Positions 36,701 to 51,700 of a stretch of 64,000 nt of DNA are shown here, one piece after another. The first letter of the stretch is position 1; every line of letters starts with the position of its first letter. The notes below the pieces were generated by a model that was given only the letters and a program-made list of their open reading frames with translations, ran no database searches and was not told where the DNA came from. Source of the stretch: Parus major. Taxonomy: Eukaryota > Chordata > Aves > Passeriformes > Paridae. Location: NCBI RefSeq assembly GCF_001522545.3, contig NC_031774.1, positions 24,922,265 through 24,986,264 on the forward strand, given 5' to 3'. A program made the position numbers and the translations under genes.

Positions 36701-39700
36701 TAAATTACACCCACACCTTAAACACAGCTCTCCCAAGTTGGAACTCAGACATATCAGTTGGGCAATAAAGAGGAAAATTGCATTTATCTTTAGAACATGA
36801 ATCTTTAAGATAGCTAAAGTGTAAGACATTATTCTTCAACAGCATCACACTGATATGTCACCTTCACAAAACCCACTTTAAAAGATGATCACATACTACA
36901 ACTCTGTGTTACAGAATTTGACCTTGAATGTCAGTGGGGCAACAAATAAATTTATCTTTATTATTTCCTATCCAAAGTTCACACAGCATGACCCTTAATG
37001 CTCCATCTTCCACCCAGATGATTGCAATGTAGGTGTCCACATGTAAGCTCTCAGACCAAAGCAAATGCAAAAATGCATGACTTGATTTATCCCACTAAGA
37101 AAAACGACTGCCAAATAAAATTGTATTTGCTTCATGCCTTGGAGCTCTGTAGTAAATCAGAACAATCGCAGCACTACCACACACCTTGACTGACCCCAAA
37201 GGATGAAAGGACAAAAAAGGAAGACAGACATTTGGCACTGCTAACACATAGGGTTAGCAGACTTAAGTGACCCTGAATGTCATGCAGCCTAGATATGAGC
37301 TGTGGTAACAAAACCAGTGCTCAGCTAGATGCCTTAACTTCTGTCTTTTTCAGTAGTGCCTGTAAGATCCAGTTTTCAGAGGTAAAACACAAACTGATGC
37401 TGGTGAGATGAGAAAACAGCCTGTATATTCAGGCCTTACCTGTTGGCTGTAAGCACTGTAATAAACTCCCAAGAAGATCACACAAGCTGTGGTCAGAGGC
37501 TGGAGAGTTTGCCAAGTTTCTGTCTGGGATATCTGCGGAAGGATTTTTTTCAGACTTCTCTCAAGGAAGGGCTGTAAGCCTGACACTTGACTCCATGCTA
37601 CTGGAGGAGGTGGAATTGGCTCACTATCTTCTGAGTCATTGCTGAAACACAATGGAAGAATGACATAGGATACCAAATAAATGTCAAACACCTGTCTCTC
37701 CAAGTCATCAATTTTAATAGAAAGACGTAGTCTAGGAAATTATATCCAACAGCATAACTAGGGGGGAAGTCTTTGCATAGTCCTACAACCCAGACCAAAT
37801 AATTTAGGCAGAAAGGATAAATGTAGATAGAATATACTTACAAAAGCTGAAATTTCTTCTCCTGCATTACTCTATCCCTGAGCTATGCTCTAGCTTTACC
37901 AGAAATGCTACCTCAGTACTCAGCTTTAGTTAAAGAGTTTCTTGCTTTCCAGCAGAAAAAGCACCTGTGTCTGCAGCAAATCCTGCTGCTTTGATGTCTA
38001 TCAAAACCAACCACCTCTTAATCCTGACTCATCTTGGTTTCTGCAGAGAGGTTCTTTCCTCTAAACCTCAAGACATTTACTTTCTTTACTCCCAAGACAA
38101 GTTCAAAGCAGCTTCCTAGATCCTTTCAGCAGGACATTTGGCTAAGAGTGCCCTTTATGCCCCCTAGCTTAATGTTGATTTTGACCCCTGCCTCTGGCCA
38201 TGCTATCAGGCATACAGGTGTCAGACCGGACACTGCTTCTGATCTTGTGTCAGAGGGAACACACCCCACCATGCAGGGGCTCACATGTAGGAGAATAAAC
38301 AACTGAAAATGAGGGTGAAAAAAGGTGACAGCCAGATCTTCAAGATAAAGAAAGGGAAGATGGGATGCCAACTACTGACATGCACAGAATGGTGACTTAG
38401 CCTACCTGCTCAACTTGGCCTGCAGCTCTGCTGTGTATCCTGCTGTTTGTGTCACATGTGTCAACAGAGTAACCACTGCTGCAGCTCGCTGCACAGACAA
38501 CTCAACCACAGGGCTCTTCCTGCTGAGCAACTCGGGCAGGGACTGCAGTATCCTCACCAGCACAGGGTAGAGATCACTGTAGTATGAATTACAGAACAGA
38601 TGTGATTAGAAAGGGTCTCTGGACATCATTTGTACTTCAACTCCCTGTTCAATACAGGCCAGCAAGAGCAAAACTGCACAGGGATATGTCCAGTCAGATT
38701 TTGAATATCTTGAAGAATGGAGAGTTCAATATCTTGCTGTGCAACAATGCTCCAGCGTTTGATCACCTTTACAGTAAAGTTAGTAAAGATTACAGTAAAA
38801 ACACTTCAGTGGAATTTCCTGTGTTTCAGATTGGCTCTTTGCTTTCCACTGGAAGAATCTGGCTTTATCTTCTTCAACACTCTCAAATAATTTATTTATA
38901 AAGATTGCTAAAATGTGATTATGAGAACCATCACCACCACCACAATAACAACAATAAACTGACATTAAAAAAAAGATGACAAAGGAAGACTATGGCTATT
39001 CCAATTTGATCTGAATGGGACCTACCTAATACTCTGACTCCAAGCACCCTGATTATCTCTTGAAAAAACTACTTTGATTTTATTCTTGCTGAGGAATAGT
39101 TCTCAGATTCTCAGACACAGTTACAGTCTTGCGACTTTAAGGAATCTTCTGCTGTTTGTTTCCTCACCATTATTTACAGTGCTAAAATAGTATATACCGT
39201 TTTTACTCATCATACATCAGATTGTGCCAAAGAACACAAAACGCTGCTGCGGATGAGAATCTCCCTTCTGAAACTCAATTCTGGCCTCCCTTTTACCCAC
39301 TTCAGAGCAAGTCCATAGCCCATCTCTCTTCTTCCAATTCAATGCAGTAACAGGAAGATTTAATGCTTGAGGTAGGTCAGTCCTTGGTAGGTGCAGTAGG
39401 CAGCAGGGTAGGTGCAGACCTTGGCAGCAAAAACTTGTCCTGACCTGGAAGTCGATGCATCGTGCAGTTTGTCTGCACTAGTCTGCCCCACTCAGTGTGG
39501 TGACTGCTGCCCACAGACTGCCCCTAGGTCAAGCAGATTCAGTCCTGGGTGTGCTGAAAACCACGTGTTTTGATGTCATACAAGCACAGATTATTCAGCC
39601 CTTCAAGGGGAAAAAGATGCAGCCCTAAAAAGCTACAGGGTTCTCCCACTGTAAAGGAGAAACAACAAAATAGCAGTGCTTAAACACAGGAGACAGTGAA

Positions 39701-42700
39701 CAACCAGAAAAAGGCAATATACAGCATGAATACCCTTAGAAACTGAGTTTCACTGCAGGAGGCAAGAGAAAGTGAAGTGGGACATGCTGAAGGGAATAGA
39801 GACTGAGCCTGGAGAGCCCTCTGTTTGCCCCTTTGGAGCAGAGTGTCTGTGCCTGTGCTGAGCCCTGCACCCCAAGTCTCCAGCCCCGAGCTGTACCTGT
39901 AGAGGTCGCAGGCCTGCCCGTAGCCAGCAGCCACAGCCCACAGCCGGAAGGCTTCGGTGCTCAGCCTCACGGCCTCCTCCTTCGGAAGGGGCAGATCCAG
40001 AGGGTCTTCAGCGATAAAGCGACTTAACCGACTCTTCATTTCAAATTTGTTAAGCTGTAAAACAAGCCAAGGATGAAGAAAAGGATGAAGAACAAAAAAG
40101 ACAAAGGGATAAGGGGCATTGGCTGCACGCATCATTACCCTGTTGCTCTGACACACACAAAGAGCTGCAGATTTCAATTCAGCTCATTCTGAACTTTTCT
40201 TGCACTGCTCAAATCTGCTTTTATTTTGTGCAATCTTAAGGAGCAGACTACAAAGGATTGCTAAATGGTCAATGGCTATTAAGAGACAAGTATTCATGGA
40301 AGGGATGCCAGGGGGTACCTAATCCATTCCTAACACAAACCAACTACACCTAAATAATTTCTCATTGAGGTTTGTCTGCCCCACGCACACACCTGTGTTG
40401 GACGCTCTCTGCAGCATTTAACTGATTTTTTTAAAAAAAATACATAATTATCCTTCTTTAAATAGTCATAAATACAACTCTCTTAGTCAAGCTTACATGT
40501 AAAGACACATTTTGTGAAAAAAGATGTCCACAAAAGTACTGAACTGATGCTGACATTCTTTCAAGGAGGTCACACTAGATGTGTTTCAGAGGTTCTACAA
40601 CCTAAGTCTTTCTATAATTCAGTGTTTATTTTATGCAAAGGGTACCTCCTGCCTATTACTTTCATAAGGTTATAGAATTCTGATGCCTTGGAAATGTTCT
40701 GAGGTTATTTTGGTATTGAATTAAGCATGACATGACTCATTTTCAGTTCTCTAGAAATAATTTTTATCCTCCCCTACATCTGGGTATTTTTACTTAACCA
40801 TAAAAAAGAGCTTCTCTTTCCTTCTCCCACACATACAAAAGCTTCTATGTGCTCTGTCTAAACAAATGAGGCAACAATGTCTTTTTCACAGCACAAGGAC
40901 ATATTATAGGTAATTTAAATTTCAAATGCTTTAGAGACATCTTGTAGGGAAATCAATGCACACCAGCAAAAAAGCAAAGGAGCTGATGAGTCAAAACTAT
41001 AAATTCTGACACCTCTCCTACAGAACAGAGAACAAAGTCAAATTTACTTCCAGGAGGAAGATGGAAGAACTTTGTTGTTAGCTAAAATAAATTCCTACAT
41101 TGATGGTTTTAATTTAGTTTTTTATTATCTTCCACTTCCACATTTAAACGCATGTAACAGAACATATGAGAGTGTACAAGCAGCAAAGCCTGAGTGTCAG
41201 GAACCTTCTAAGCAATTTTTGCATGCCTTGAAATACCTGGACTTCACAAAGCCTGAAGTACAAAAATATCTGAATTTTACCCTGCTATGTTCCTAGTACC
41301 ACATACAATCTTTAAATATCCCACTATCCACCATTGTTCTCTATATTTTACAGCACAGACGTGTTCTGTTGACAGTAGCAATTTCCTGGGTAGCAATTTG
41401 TTAGGTGCTGTTAACAATAGCAAACCAAAAAGCCTAAGTAATGCTCTTTACACTGTAATGGGTGCTGCTCTTGGTAGATTTCAGCATTTATAGCACCAGC
41501 ATGACAACCTATATGAGGGAATGCAATTATCTCTGAAGTGAAAAACCTGTCTAAAAGTTAAGAGGAGTTGAAAACACTGATGAATTATCACAGTTATTAA
41601 GACAAAGTAATGGCAGAAAAGTTCAACCAGGGCTGTAGAACACAAAGATAGTGATTATGCTTCTGGTTTATACAGTCTTATGCTACTTATCCCTGAAACA
41701 TGGGATGAAACATCAGTGCATGCTCTGCTCCTGGTCAGTATCACCCTGCTGGGCTCTGTGACTTTCACATGAGTGGACTACACAAACCATAAAAAAGCAT
41801 AGTAAAGCCTGAGACAGCTTATCTACCATTATGCAGGAAAAGCATCATTATGATGCTGTCAACAATTCCTTCAAAACACACTAATACACCTTCCTCATCC
41901 TGGTTTCCTCAGCTTCAGCTCACAGTCACCTCCATTTAGCTTTCTCTCTTTATTTAGAAAGTAAGGCATAGAGAACAAAGGCCTTTGCAATCAGAAAAGC
42001 TCTTCTAGGAACCACTCACCAGCCTGGCTGTTGCATTTCGGCCTCCAGATGCCAACACCCTGATGAACTTCATAGCACTGGCACAAGCAACTCCATGGAG
42101 ACTGGTCAGTAAAAACCCTGGTTCGGCCACTTTGGGATCCCACTGAGTAGGGAGAAATTCCCTGACAATGGTCTCAATCAGTCGAGGACAGTCAAGCAGC
42201 TGCAGAGAAACAGCAGGGAGCACAAATAACTAAAGGTATGCAGTCATGCAGACAAGCAGAAGACATGTAGAACAGACAAGTTTGTCTGATCTCCTTGCCA
42301 TTAACTCCATCTGGTCTTTCTTCCCCTTTCCAAACCTTCCTCTGCTGTTCCCAAGCTCCTAAACAGTGGGAATTTACCTGGCTGCACGCTTCAGAGGAGT
42401 GCCTTGCTATATGGGTGAGGATGTGCAGTACATCCAGGACTACTGTTGGAACGGGTCGTACCACCTCTAAGATGTACCTCAGCCGGTGCTGGATCCTTGT
42501 CTTCAAAAGTCCCTGAAAAATGTCAAAAATGATAAAAAAAAAAAGCTGTTAGGGTATAAACAAGTTTTCTATGTACTTCAGTTGCCAGAAGACAAAAGGA
42601 GATTACATCTTCTTCAGAGGCTCTTTTAAAGTTAGCAGTCATGAAACAAGTAAGTTCTGTGTATTTGCAAGTATGTTGGCAAATGAGCAAGAGTTATCTG

Positions 42701-45700
42701 AACAGAGCAGAAACAACTTTAGTTCTGTTCTGAATGAGAACACTGAAGGGGTTTGGGTACTTGTGTTTTCCAGAGTATAAAACTCTAAAAGGGAAATAAC
42801 CTTCCCTGTAAAAGACTGTTAAAATCTACTGCTGGTGAAGAAGGTTCTCGTAGTCCTTGAATAATTTTGGCTAGACACCACCTCCAGCTAATGCAGCACT
42901 CTGTCTGAGAGTACCTGTCATGTCAGAGAAAGTTGACAAAAACAAAAAAAAGACATAAGTTCCTATTTTGCAGTAAGAAAAGAGATCCATAGGAATGATG
43001 TGATATATTTTTTTTTATGATCAGTGGTGGTGCCAGGAAACAAATCATCAATTTACATGACAGTGTGATGCATTCCTGGTTCTGGGAAAAGGCAAATATG
43101 TAATACCTGAGTTCATATTACTGATACTTTTAAAAACTTGCAGCCAAGCAAGTTGTAGTTCTAGGTCTGACCAAGTTCAGCAGCTAGTTTAAATACTCCT
43201 TTTCCAACTGTGTGGAACAACTGGGTCATAAGAGCCAATAAGCAAGTGTGAAATGGAACTGCACAACAATGGGAACAGAGGGGAATTTTATCCCAAATAA
43301 CTTCTGAGTTCAGGCCACTCAGAACAAGCTGAATTATGCTGAACACAGTTTACAGAATCACAAACTGATCTCCTGTCTAGCTATCATTCTTTTGTTATGA
43401 TTTTTAAGCAGTGCCACACATCTAGCAGAACACGTCTGCAATCATGAAGCCTCTAAACAAGACCCAAATGCCCAAGCACAGTAATTCAGTCACCCAATGA
43501 TGCTTTTAGACCAAGTGCTGTTCAAACACAAGCTCAAGGATTAAGTGATGTGATCACAGGTTTTAAGGATTGCAGCAGGCAAGAGGGGTGCACTGCCTCT
43601 ACCAAGGCTGAATTAGAGATAACAAAGTTTCCTATTTTTAGATCTCATATCTAAATAGATAGGATTAGATTTAAAATGTGGAAGGAATTTCTTCTGAACA
43701 CTGTAAAACCCTTAATCTGAGAAATGCAAACATGACATTTGGGGAAACAGTAAATAGCCACCTTATGTCAAATAAAAAAAGAGTATCACTTTACAAATCT
43801 ACTACTAGTTCTGAACTATCTAGCTGTAATATTGTTTAACTTTTAAAAAGTGCATATACACATTTTAGTAATGGCTGGAATCTATTCATTTTTCATTCAA
43901 GTAAGTGAGCCACAAAGTCATGTCTGTATGCAGTTTTTCTGGAAGTCTTATCAGGTCATCAGTGTGTTTGTTGTTGAATTCCCTAGAGGAAGTTAAGAGA
44001 TATTAATGATACTGAAATCACACAAATCAAGTCTCAACATCTTTAGAGACCAATAAAATTATCCTCCTGGTAATATATGACAGAAGCACAACAACCAACA
44101 GCGGAAAGAATTCTAATTCTTGTTCAAAATGTTCTTGTCCAGCATGCACAGGAGGATGGATGTTTCAACAGCACACAAAGCACTGTGCTGAGCCTATTTT
44201 CCTAAAAAGATTCTGGGTCTAACTCAGTGCTTACCTTTACAACATCATATCGGGCCACATCTGGGTCTGGCTTGTTTTCATCCTTTAATTTTTTATCCTG
44301 AGATTTCTCTGTTCCATTTAACTCTTCCTCTTCCTCTTCTTCTTCCTCCTCATTGTTAGGGACAAAGGGGAATGCAGCCATTCCTTGGTACCATGAGAAA
44401 GTCCAGTCGAGATAATTCTGTAAGGAGTATTAAAGCATATAGGAATAAAATTCTCATAAAGAAAGACAAAAAGACTAAGACATAAACTTTTTGAGGATGC
44501 TTTTGAATACAGAATGCTTTACTGATTCCTATACAATCCCAAGAAAACGTGAAGACAATAAAAGCTGTACTAAACAAGCTTTTTCAGGGAAATTATTTTG
44601 GCCTGACAAACACACAGACTTAGAAAAATCATTAAAAACCATTCACATCACATTACTGTGATGTGAATTAAATTGACTATCCAGCTAGCAGAAATTTAGT
44701 TTAACTGGAAAAAAAATAGGATTATAAATAAGTAAATACATAAATAAAACAACCACCAAGGCTCTAGGCATTAAATGGAAATTTGGTATTTATTGGCCTC
44801 CTATTTTTGGATCTGTGTGGAACTTAGGTCACAAATAACACAGAAAGATCATGAAAAAATTGATAAGATAAAATAAAGACTGCTTAATCTATTTGTTCAT
44901 GCTTGCTTCACTTTTGTTTGAACATCCCTCAGCTTAAGCAAATAGAACAACCTCTTTTTTTGTTCACAGCTGATGACAGTGTCAAGTACTCTCAAGTTTT
45001 AGGGTAATAGCTTAACTAGGGTAATAGCTTCAATTCTTCAGAGAGAGGATTGCTCCCATAACAGACCTACTTCCCCCAAAATGTTTTAGAATATGAAAGA
45101 CAGCCAAATCAAATGCTTGTACTGCTTAATAACTGCTATAATTTTCTATTTCCTGCACCCACAACCAGAAACAAACATCACATTAGTCAGAAAAGTAGTA
45201 GTAGATTTCAACTGCCAAGTACCAAGGAAGCACAAGCTATTATCAGACATTAAAAAAAACAAACCAATGCAATATGAACTAAAGATGGTCAGTGAATGGC
45301 ATGGTCAGGAGAGGCCTGACTTGAGGGGATGAAGCCACGAGTCCATCTGGAATACAGAGTTTGGGACTATTCCACCAACTGAATGAAAAGCATTAAGACA
45401 AAGTAGCTGGGTCACCAAAGAAAACAAAAAGAAAGTTGCTTCCTTCCCATAGCCATTGAAGGATGAACAAAACCTTGAGACAGCATGATTTTTATGGATG
45501 CTGATCTTCTGTGTTTATAGTGTGGATAAATCCTATTTGTCCCACAAATCCTGGAGCAGGCCAGGCTTCCAACCCTGTCCCTTTCTCAGACAACTTCTGA
45601 AATTCAGTAACATGATACACTAGGAAGAACTCTTTGGGTGAGAAAATATACTGACACAGCACTCACTGTGCTGCTTCTGGCAGCAAAAGTCAGCAATCCC

Positions 45701-48700
45701 TGCTTACACAAGACATCACACCATAAGCTTCCATCTGAAAAATCAGAGCACTGCAGACTTTATAAAGCAGAGTAACACCAGAAGAGAGAAAAAGTACATT
45801 AAGAAGCTGATTCACAGTACTAATTACCTACAATGGGTGGGCAGGACTCATCTAGCAGAACTCCATTAGGTTCATGGATAGAAAAGTAGCAAAATGTGGA
45901 GAAATCTACCTACTCCTTCATTTTTCTTGCCTCCCACTAGGGATAGCTCTACAGGCCTGGTAGAAGTTGCAGGGGATTTATAATCCATTTCTTCTATCAC
46001 CAGGCCCTTTGCAGTCAAACAGAAAAGCAGCTCTCAAGGAAGGAACTTGTAACACAGTCTACAGCATGCTCTGCCTAAAACTGACTGCTTCTGCCCAACC
46101 AGGAGTACATCATAATTTGGCTGCTCTAGGCTGACTAGTAGTCCTAAAAATCCAGAAAGTCTCAACCTTCTAACAGGTGAAAATGCACCAATGAGAATAT
46201 AAACACATGAACAGGCAAAATTAGGCATGTGTCAGTGTTACAAAAACACATGGGAACAGCAGAAAATGGACAATGAGAGAAAAAGAAAACGGCATTATTA
46301 TGAGGCATAAGGGAAAGCATGGAGAATATTTAATCTGTTAAGAAGCAGAAAAACCATGAAATAAGAAAAAAAACATACGAGGATAGATTAAAAAAATAAA
46401 TTCTACATTAGTAGTGGCCTGATCTAGATTGCAAAGGTATCAAAAGAAGAAACTCGGGAGTATGAACTGAATTTAATCACAGGACAGAGCTAATTCAAAC
46501 AAGAGGATAAAAAGGTACCTCAATCTCTCAAACAGGGATAACACACTCCATTGTCTCTCAAAGCACAGCAATGACATTGTATTCACCATTAAGCTAATAA
46601 ATCCAGTAAACCTTTGTTCAAGCTACTTACCATGTCTTCTCATTCTGATCCCTGTAAGCAGCTCAGCATGAAATCAAACCCAGGCCCAGAATGATTATCT
46701 TACCTCATCATCAAGTGACACCAGCAGAGCCCGCAGAGCACCAACAGATGCTGCCATGACATTTTCCACTGCATCATCCAGCGAGAAGCGCAGCAAGAAG
46801 AGAAAGCCAGCATCAAGCAGCAGCCGCAGAATGCTGCCCTTCAATGTGGAAGCAAACTCTCCAGCCCTGGCCTGGAAAGTGTCAGACAGAGCCAGGGTTA
46901 AGGCTGTCTCACCTCAGTTGGATATATCTCTGGGCTGTCACATCTCAACATTTTGCATCTTTGCCTCTTTCCACTTCTACTGTAAAGCTACTAAACTGTG
47001 TGGAGGTTATTCTTCCTTTATTTTATCCTCCATTCATTCTACAGAAGAACACAACTACAGTTCCTTAGTGCAAGAAAACCTTCTTTCTAAAGTCTGCACT
47101 CCTTTTTGGATTTCATCTTGTTCTGCCCCATCACCCTTCACAAAACCACCGTATTTCTTCTTCTCTGTTCAGTTAGGGGGAATGTTAGCACTTCCCCCAA
47201 AAGTTAGGTGGAAATGTGCACAGAAGTATTCATTTTGCTTTCTCCTCTTGGCACATTGCTCTGTGAGTAGGCTTAGCTCTTTCTCACCTCCTACAGAAAA
47301 TGCACATCATGAAGCTGGCTCAGACAACAGGAGTGAAAGGGTCAATGCCAAGAATAGGTTTGTCACAAAAGTAACATTAAAAAAAAATCAACTTGCATCC
47401 AAATTAATGAGAACTGAAACTGCACCACTGCCGCTGAGCAGCACTTGAAATAACCTGTTGAAAGAATAATACTCAACAACCATCCAGAGAAATCTCAGTT
47501 TGTTATATTCTAACACTTATCTAACAGTAAGGATCCTCAGTGGAACAGAATGCCCTGCTGGTGACTTTGCTCATCTTCACTGAACAGCAGAAAACAAACT
47601 ACTACAAGAGAATCTGGGCCCTGATGCACCAGAAACTTGAATTATGGGGAGAAATTCCATAGAGTGACTTACCCTTTGAACAATACGACCTAATACCTGT
47701 AGAGCCAGTGTCCTCTGCTGTGTCACTTGGCTGCGAGACAGATGAAAGAGCTCTTGCAAAGAATAACCAGCTCTCTAAATAGCAGGGGGAAAGAAAACAA
47801 ACAAACCAAAAACACCCTCAGCTATGGCTGAAAACAGGCCCCTGAAAATAAGATTACCTGTAACATACTGTGTAACAAAATAAATTGCAAGCCAATGTTA
47901 TTTGCCACTTTGTGGCAACTGCAGATGCTTCAAATCTTAGATGGCACGGGAGAAAATTTATCTTCTTATGCAAAGGAAGCATGTGCACCTTTTTCCAACA
48001 CCACAGAAAGTTAACAGCATTAAAGAGAAAAAGTACCAACAGTTTTCAGGAAGTAAGGGAGTTCGTGCATGCAGACACAACTTGTCTTCAGGAGTTTGTT
48101 TCTAAAGAAAAATTACTGCACTTTTTAAAGGGTTTTTCGGTCACTAAAAAGCTTGACACAAAAAGAACCTACCAAATCAAACACAGGAAAAAGAAATGTA
48201 TGTACTTTTTCTATTATATTACACCCACCTACCTCTGCCTCTTCTCCATGGTGGTGCAAGCCTAGATGTGTTGGCAAATCAGCATCTGCAGGAATCAATT
48301 CTCCTTTTAAACTGAATCGAGCTTGCATCCCCTAGAGCAAAAGGGTGGAGGGAGAAAACTATTATTTTTATTGCTGTCCACTCAATTCATCCCTTAAAGT
48401 AACACTTTTTACATCACCTGCTGGAAGATGACAGTTCAAAAACTCCTCAGGCCTCAAACTCCTAAAAAAAAAAATACTCCTATCTTTCTTTTTTTCTCAG
48501 TTTTACACCTGTTTTATCCCAGATTACAATGGCTAGACTCTCACTTCCTAGCTCTCTTGAGTGCTACAGACTGAACTGATCCTGTACCATCCCATCCTGT
48601 CAAAAGAAATGGGGAATCTTTTAACCTGATGAAGTCCCACAGATTGAGTAGCCAGAGGACTTGTTTTTGAAGCCTTCAAAACTGTTACTGCTGAGAAGCA

Positions 48701-51700
48701 TTATACAGACACAAACATGCAAAGCATCAGTTTCTGCTTTCAAACCTTTTTGGTTTTCCTCTGTCGAGGTGAGGGCAAATCTTTCATCCATTCCAGCTTC
48801 TCAAACTCTATGTTGTCCATGTGAATCCACTCCTTCCTGGGCTTCACAGGTAGATCATCATCTTTGTGTGGAGAGAAAGAAATGTCAATCTTACCTTCCA
48901 GGGCAGCTATGAAGGAAATACTGTTCTTTCTTTGCCAAGCTACTTGGCTTAAAGACTGTATCAAATATAAAATTATGTAAAATAAAAACAATTTTCAAAC
49001 TGACTGTTGTCTGATGCATAAACCTCAAAGGTTTAAAGCTATTTTCATCTTTTGTGAGAGCAAGAAGAGGAAGTAAACAGCACTGTAATGAAATTCAGAC
49101 AAGGCTAATTTAGGAGAAGTTGAACAGAAGTAAGGCAAAATTATCAGAACCAGTGCAGAAAAAACATTATCGGCTTTACTTTTAAGAAAGCAAACTAACA
49201 GCATCCAAGGAGAGAGTGTTAGGGGGAACATGAAATTGAAAAGTATTAACATAAGAGTCCCAGCAAATTATTGTAACCCAGTAAGATTTTAGCCTTCATA
49301 CGCTGAAGGCGGCACAATATTTGTGCATTTGGTTGCATCAGTATCCCTCCCTAAAGGCTTGAGGAGATCAGCTTGGGAAGAAAATATCAAAACAGCTAAA
49401 AATTTGCACAGCTTTCCAGAGACAGCTCAGTGGGGAAACTGGACAGTTGAACAAGAATTTCAAAGGTGCAAGTACTAAACGAAGGAATTACTAATTTAAT
49501 TTTAAAAAGAGTTTTGACTGCAAGAATTTGAGAAACAAGACATTTGTGCCTCACATCACAAGAGTTGCCCTAGGAAAGAGACACATCAGCATGTGGAAGA
49601 ATCCTACAAGGTAAGAGACCAGAGATATAACCAGGAAAGTTAAAGCTTTGCTACTAGGATACTACCCCAAACTAGAACGATATGAGCTAAGAAATCTTTG
49701 CTATCTCAAAAGAAAGCACATGCAAGGACGGTAACAGGCAGTCTAAGGGCATGGAAAGCATTTGCATCACTCCTGCTGGAGCAGCCCAGAACTCATCTGC
49801 ATTGCAGCTATTAATCCTGGTACTCTGGTCTTCTCTTGCAAGGAACAAGTCCCACTGAGATGCTCTTCTTTCATCAGATCTTTTCCTGCTGATAACTGGC
49901 CTGAAACCTAACCTTTTACTTTCTTCTAATTAGCAGATAAACTTTCAAGAAGGGCACTCATCCTCTCCAGAAAGAAGCTTCACCCTTATGATCAATGTGG
50001 TACTGAATCAGGCAAGGAACCAAGCACAGAGTTATCTCACTCAGCCAGAAAGCTGTTCTGCAGAATTTCAGCCAAAGGCTCAGCATGTATTTTAATTGAA
50101 GGAAGGAAAAAGCATCTGAAATGTACGCAAGTAGAATGTTTGTGGGTGGTAGATGCAACATGAGAGGAAATAAAATCAGTAGAAAAACAAAATATATGGA
50201 CATTTGTAATTTAACAAAATGTTTTCTCTATTAATCACCAAATTGACAGGGTTGAGCTAATCATTCTTTGAAAAAGATTAAGCATGTTATTAGCAGCCCT
50301 TAGTACAATGATGGTGTCAACAAGAAAAGATGGATATATATTTCAAGGTATCAGCAGACTGGTACTGAGAAATCCTTTTACAGAAGCACAGGCTGGCAGT
50401 GTGAACACAACATTCGCACTGAACTTTTTCAGACCTGGGTTACATTAAAGGCTACCACTCAACCTCTTCACTTTTTGCTTTGCTTCTCATTTTCTCTCAG
50501 TGACAGAATTAACTTTTCCATTTGATAAGGTTACAAGTTGCTGGATAAAGGTTTCACCATCTTGTTTCTAATAAACAGTAGCCTTTTATGTCATTAGAGA
50601 GGCAGGTTTGACTTTTGAGCAATCTTACTGCTTTGTCTCCTCACCGGAAATTCAGCACGACCATTTCTGCTGGGCTATTCACTTCTTTACTTCTGCCTTT
50701 ACTTCTGAGTATAAACAGATGCTAAAATTCCAACAGTAAGTGCTAATGTCAAATTAATTTTTAGATCTCCTTTTGGCCAAGATGGGCTGCAGGCACAAAC
50801 TAAGGTAACAGAAAAGCTTCCCTTGCTTTTTTAACTGTGTTTCAGTTCACCTTTTCTTTGCTGTTTCAAATATCCTGGGAAAATTCATCTTTTCTTCTTT
50901 GCTGTCTTCTATAGAATGCAAAAGATGTCAGCACGCAATGTTTTAAACACTGATTTATTCCCAAGAGCATTACTATTATTACCATTACAAGCTGAACAAC
51001 ACACTTCTATTGCTCCCAGGAGATGAAAAGATGTCACTTGACCTGGTGCTACTTGTACACTCAGTTGTTTTCTGGGACTAAAAAGAACTAAAAATAGTCC
51101 CTCTGATTAAGACGGATTTGTGGAAAAGTAAAACTTGGGGAAAAACTGCAAAAGGACTGTTCAGTGAAGTGTCTTCCTCAAAAAGAGGCTGAACTTTACT
51201 TCTCCTGCACATGTACACACATATATACACTGACAGACTCATCCCTCTCAGCGATAAACTGGTAAATGCTTGCTATCTCTTGCAAACATCAAGTTGAAAT
51301 CCCAAAGTGATTCAGAGACTTCTTTAATCAGTCTCCAGGTTACAATGGAACACAAAGGATGCATTAGAAGAGAGGATCAGGAGATGGAGAAAGGCAAAAA
51401 TTGACATGAAATTGTGAGACAAGTATGTTAGGAACAAAAATGTGGAGAAAATTACAACAGAAGCTTAAAAATCACAACAGAGAAAAAGAAATTGCTAAAG
51501 AAAAAATGCAGTGAGGAAAGCAACAATAAGAGCAGGAACCTAAAGGTAAAACTCTTCCTTTCTCTGCTTTAAGAATGTGTGGAGTTGCTCTAGCTATTGG
51601 AGATACAGCAACTTTCTCCTCATACAGGCAAATATTGAGCATTAAAGGGTTCTGTCATAAGAGGCAATAGCTCTGTAGTGCTTCACAAAAAGCAGGACAT

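Noticed and set aside
38928..38955. Short CAC/AAC-rich run as a microsatellite
   Set aside because: It is too short and irregular to list as a repeat.
43650..43745. Possible CR1 3' region (AGATTTAAAATGTGGAAGGA followed by ATTTCTTCTGAACAC)
   Set aside because: The resemblance is confined to a short stretch and is too weak to call without a search.
46756..47448. 230-codon open frame on the plus strand, the longest on that strand
   Set aside because: It is antisense to RPAP1 coding exon 10 and runs on into the intron; the conserved protein is on the minus strand.
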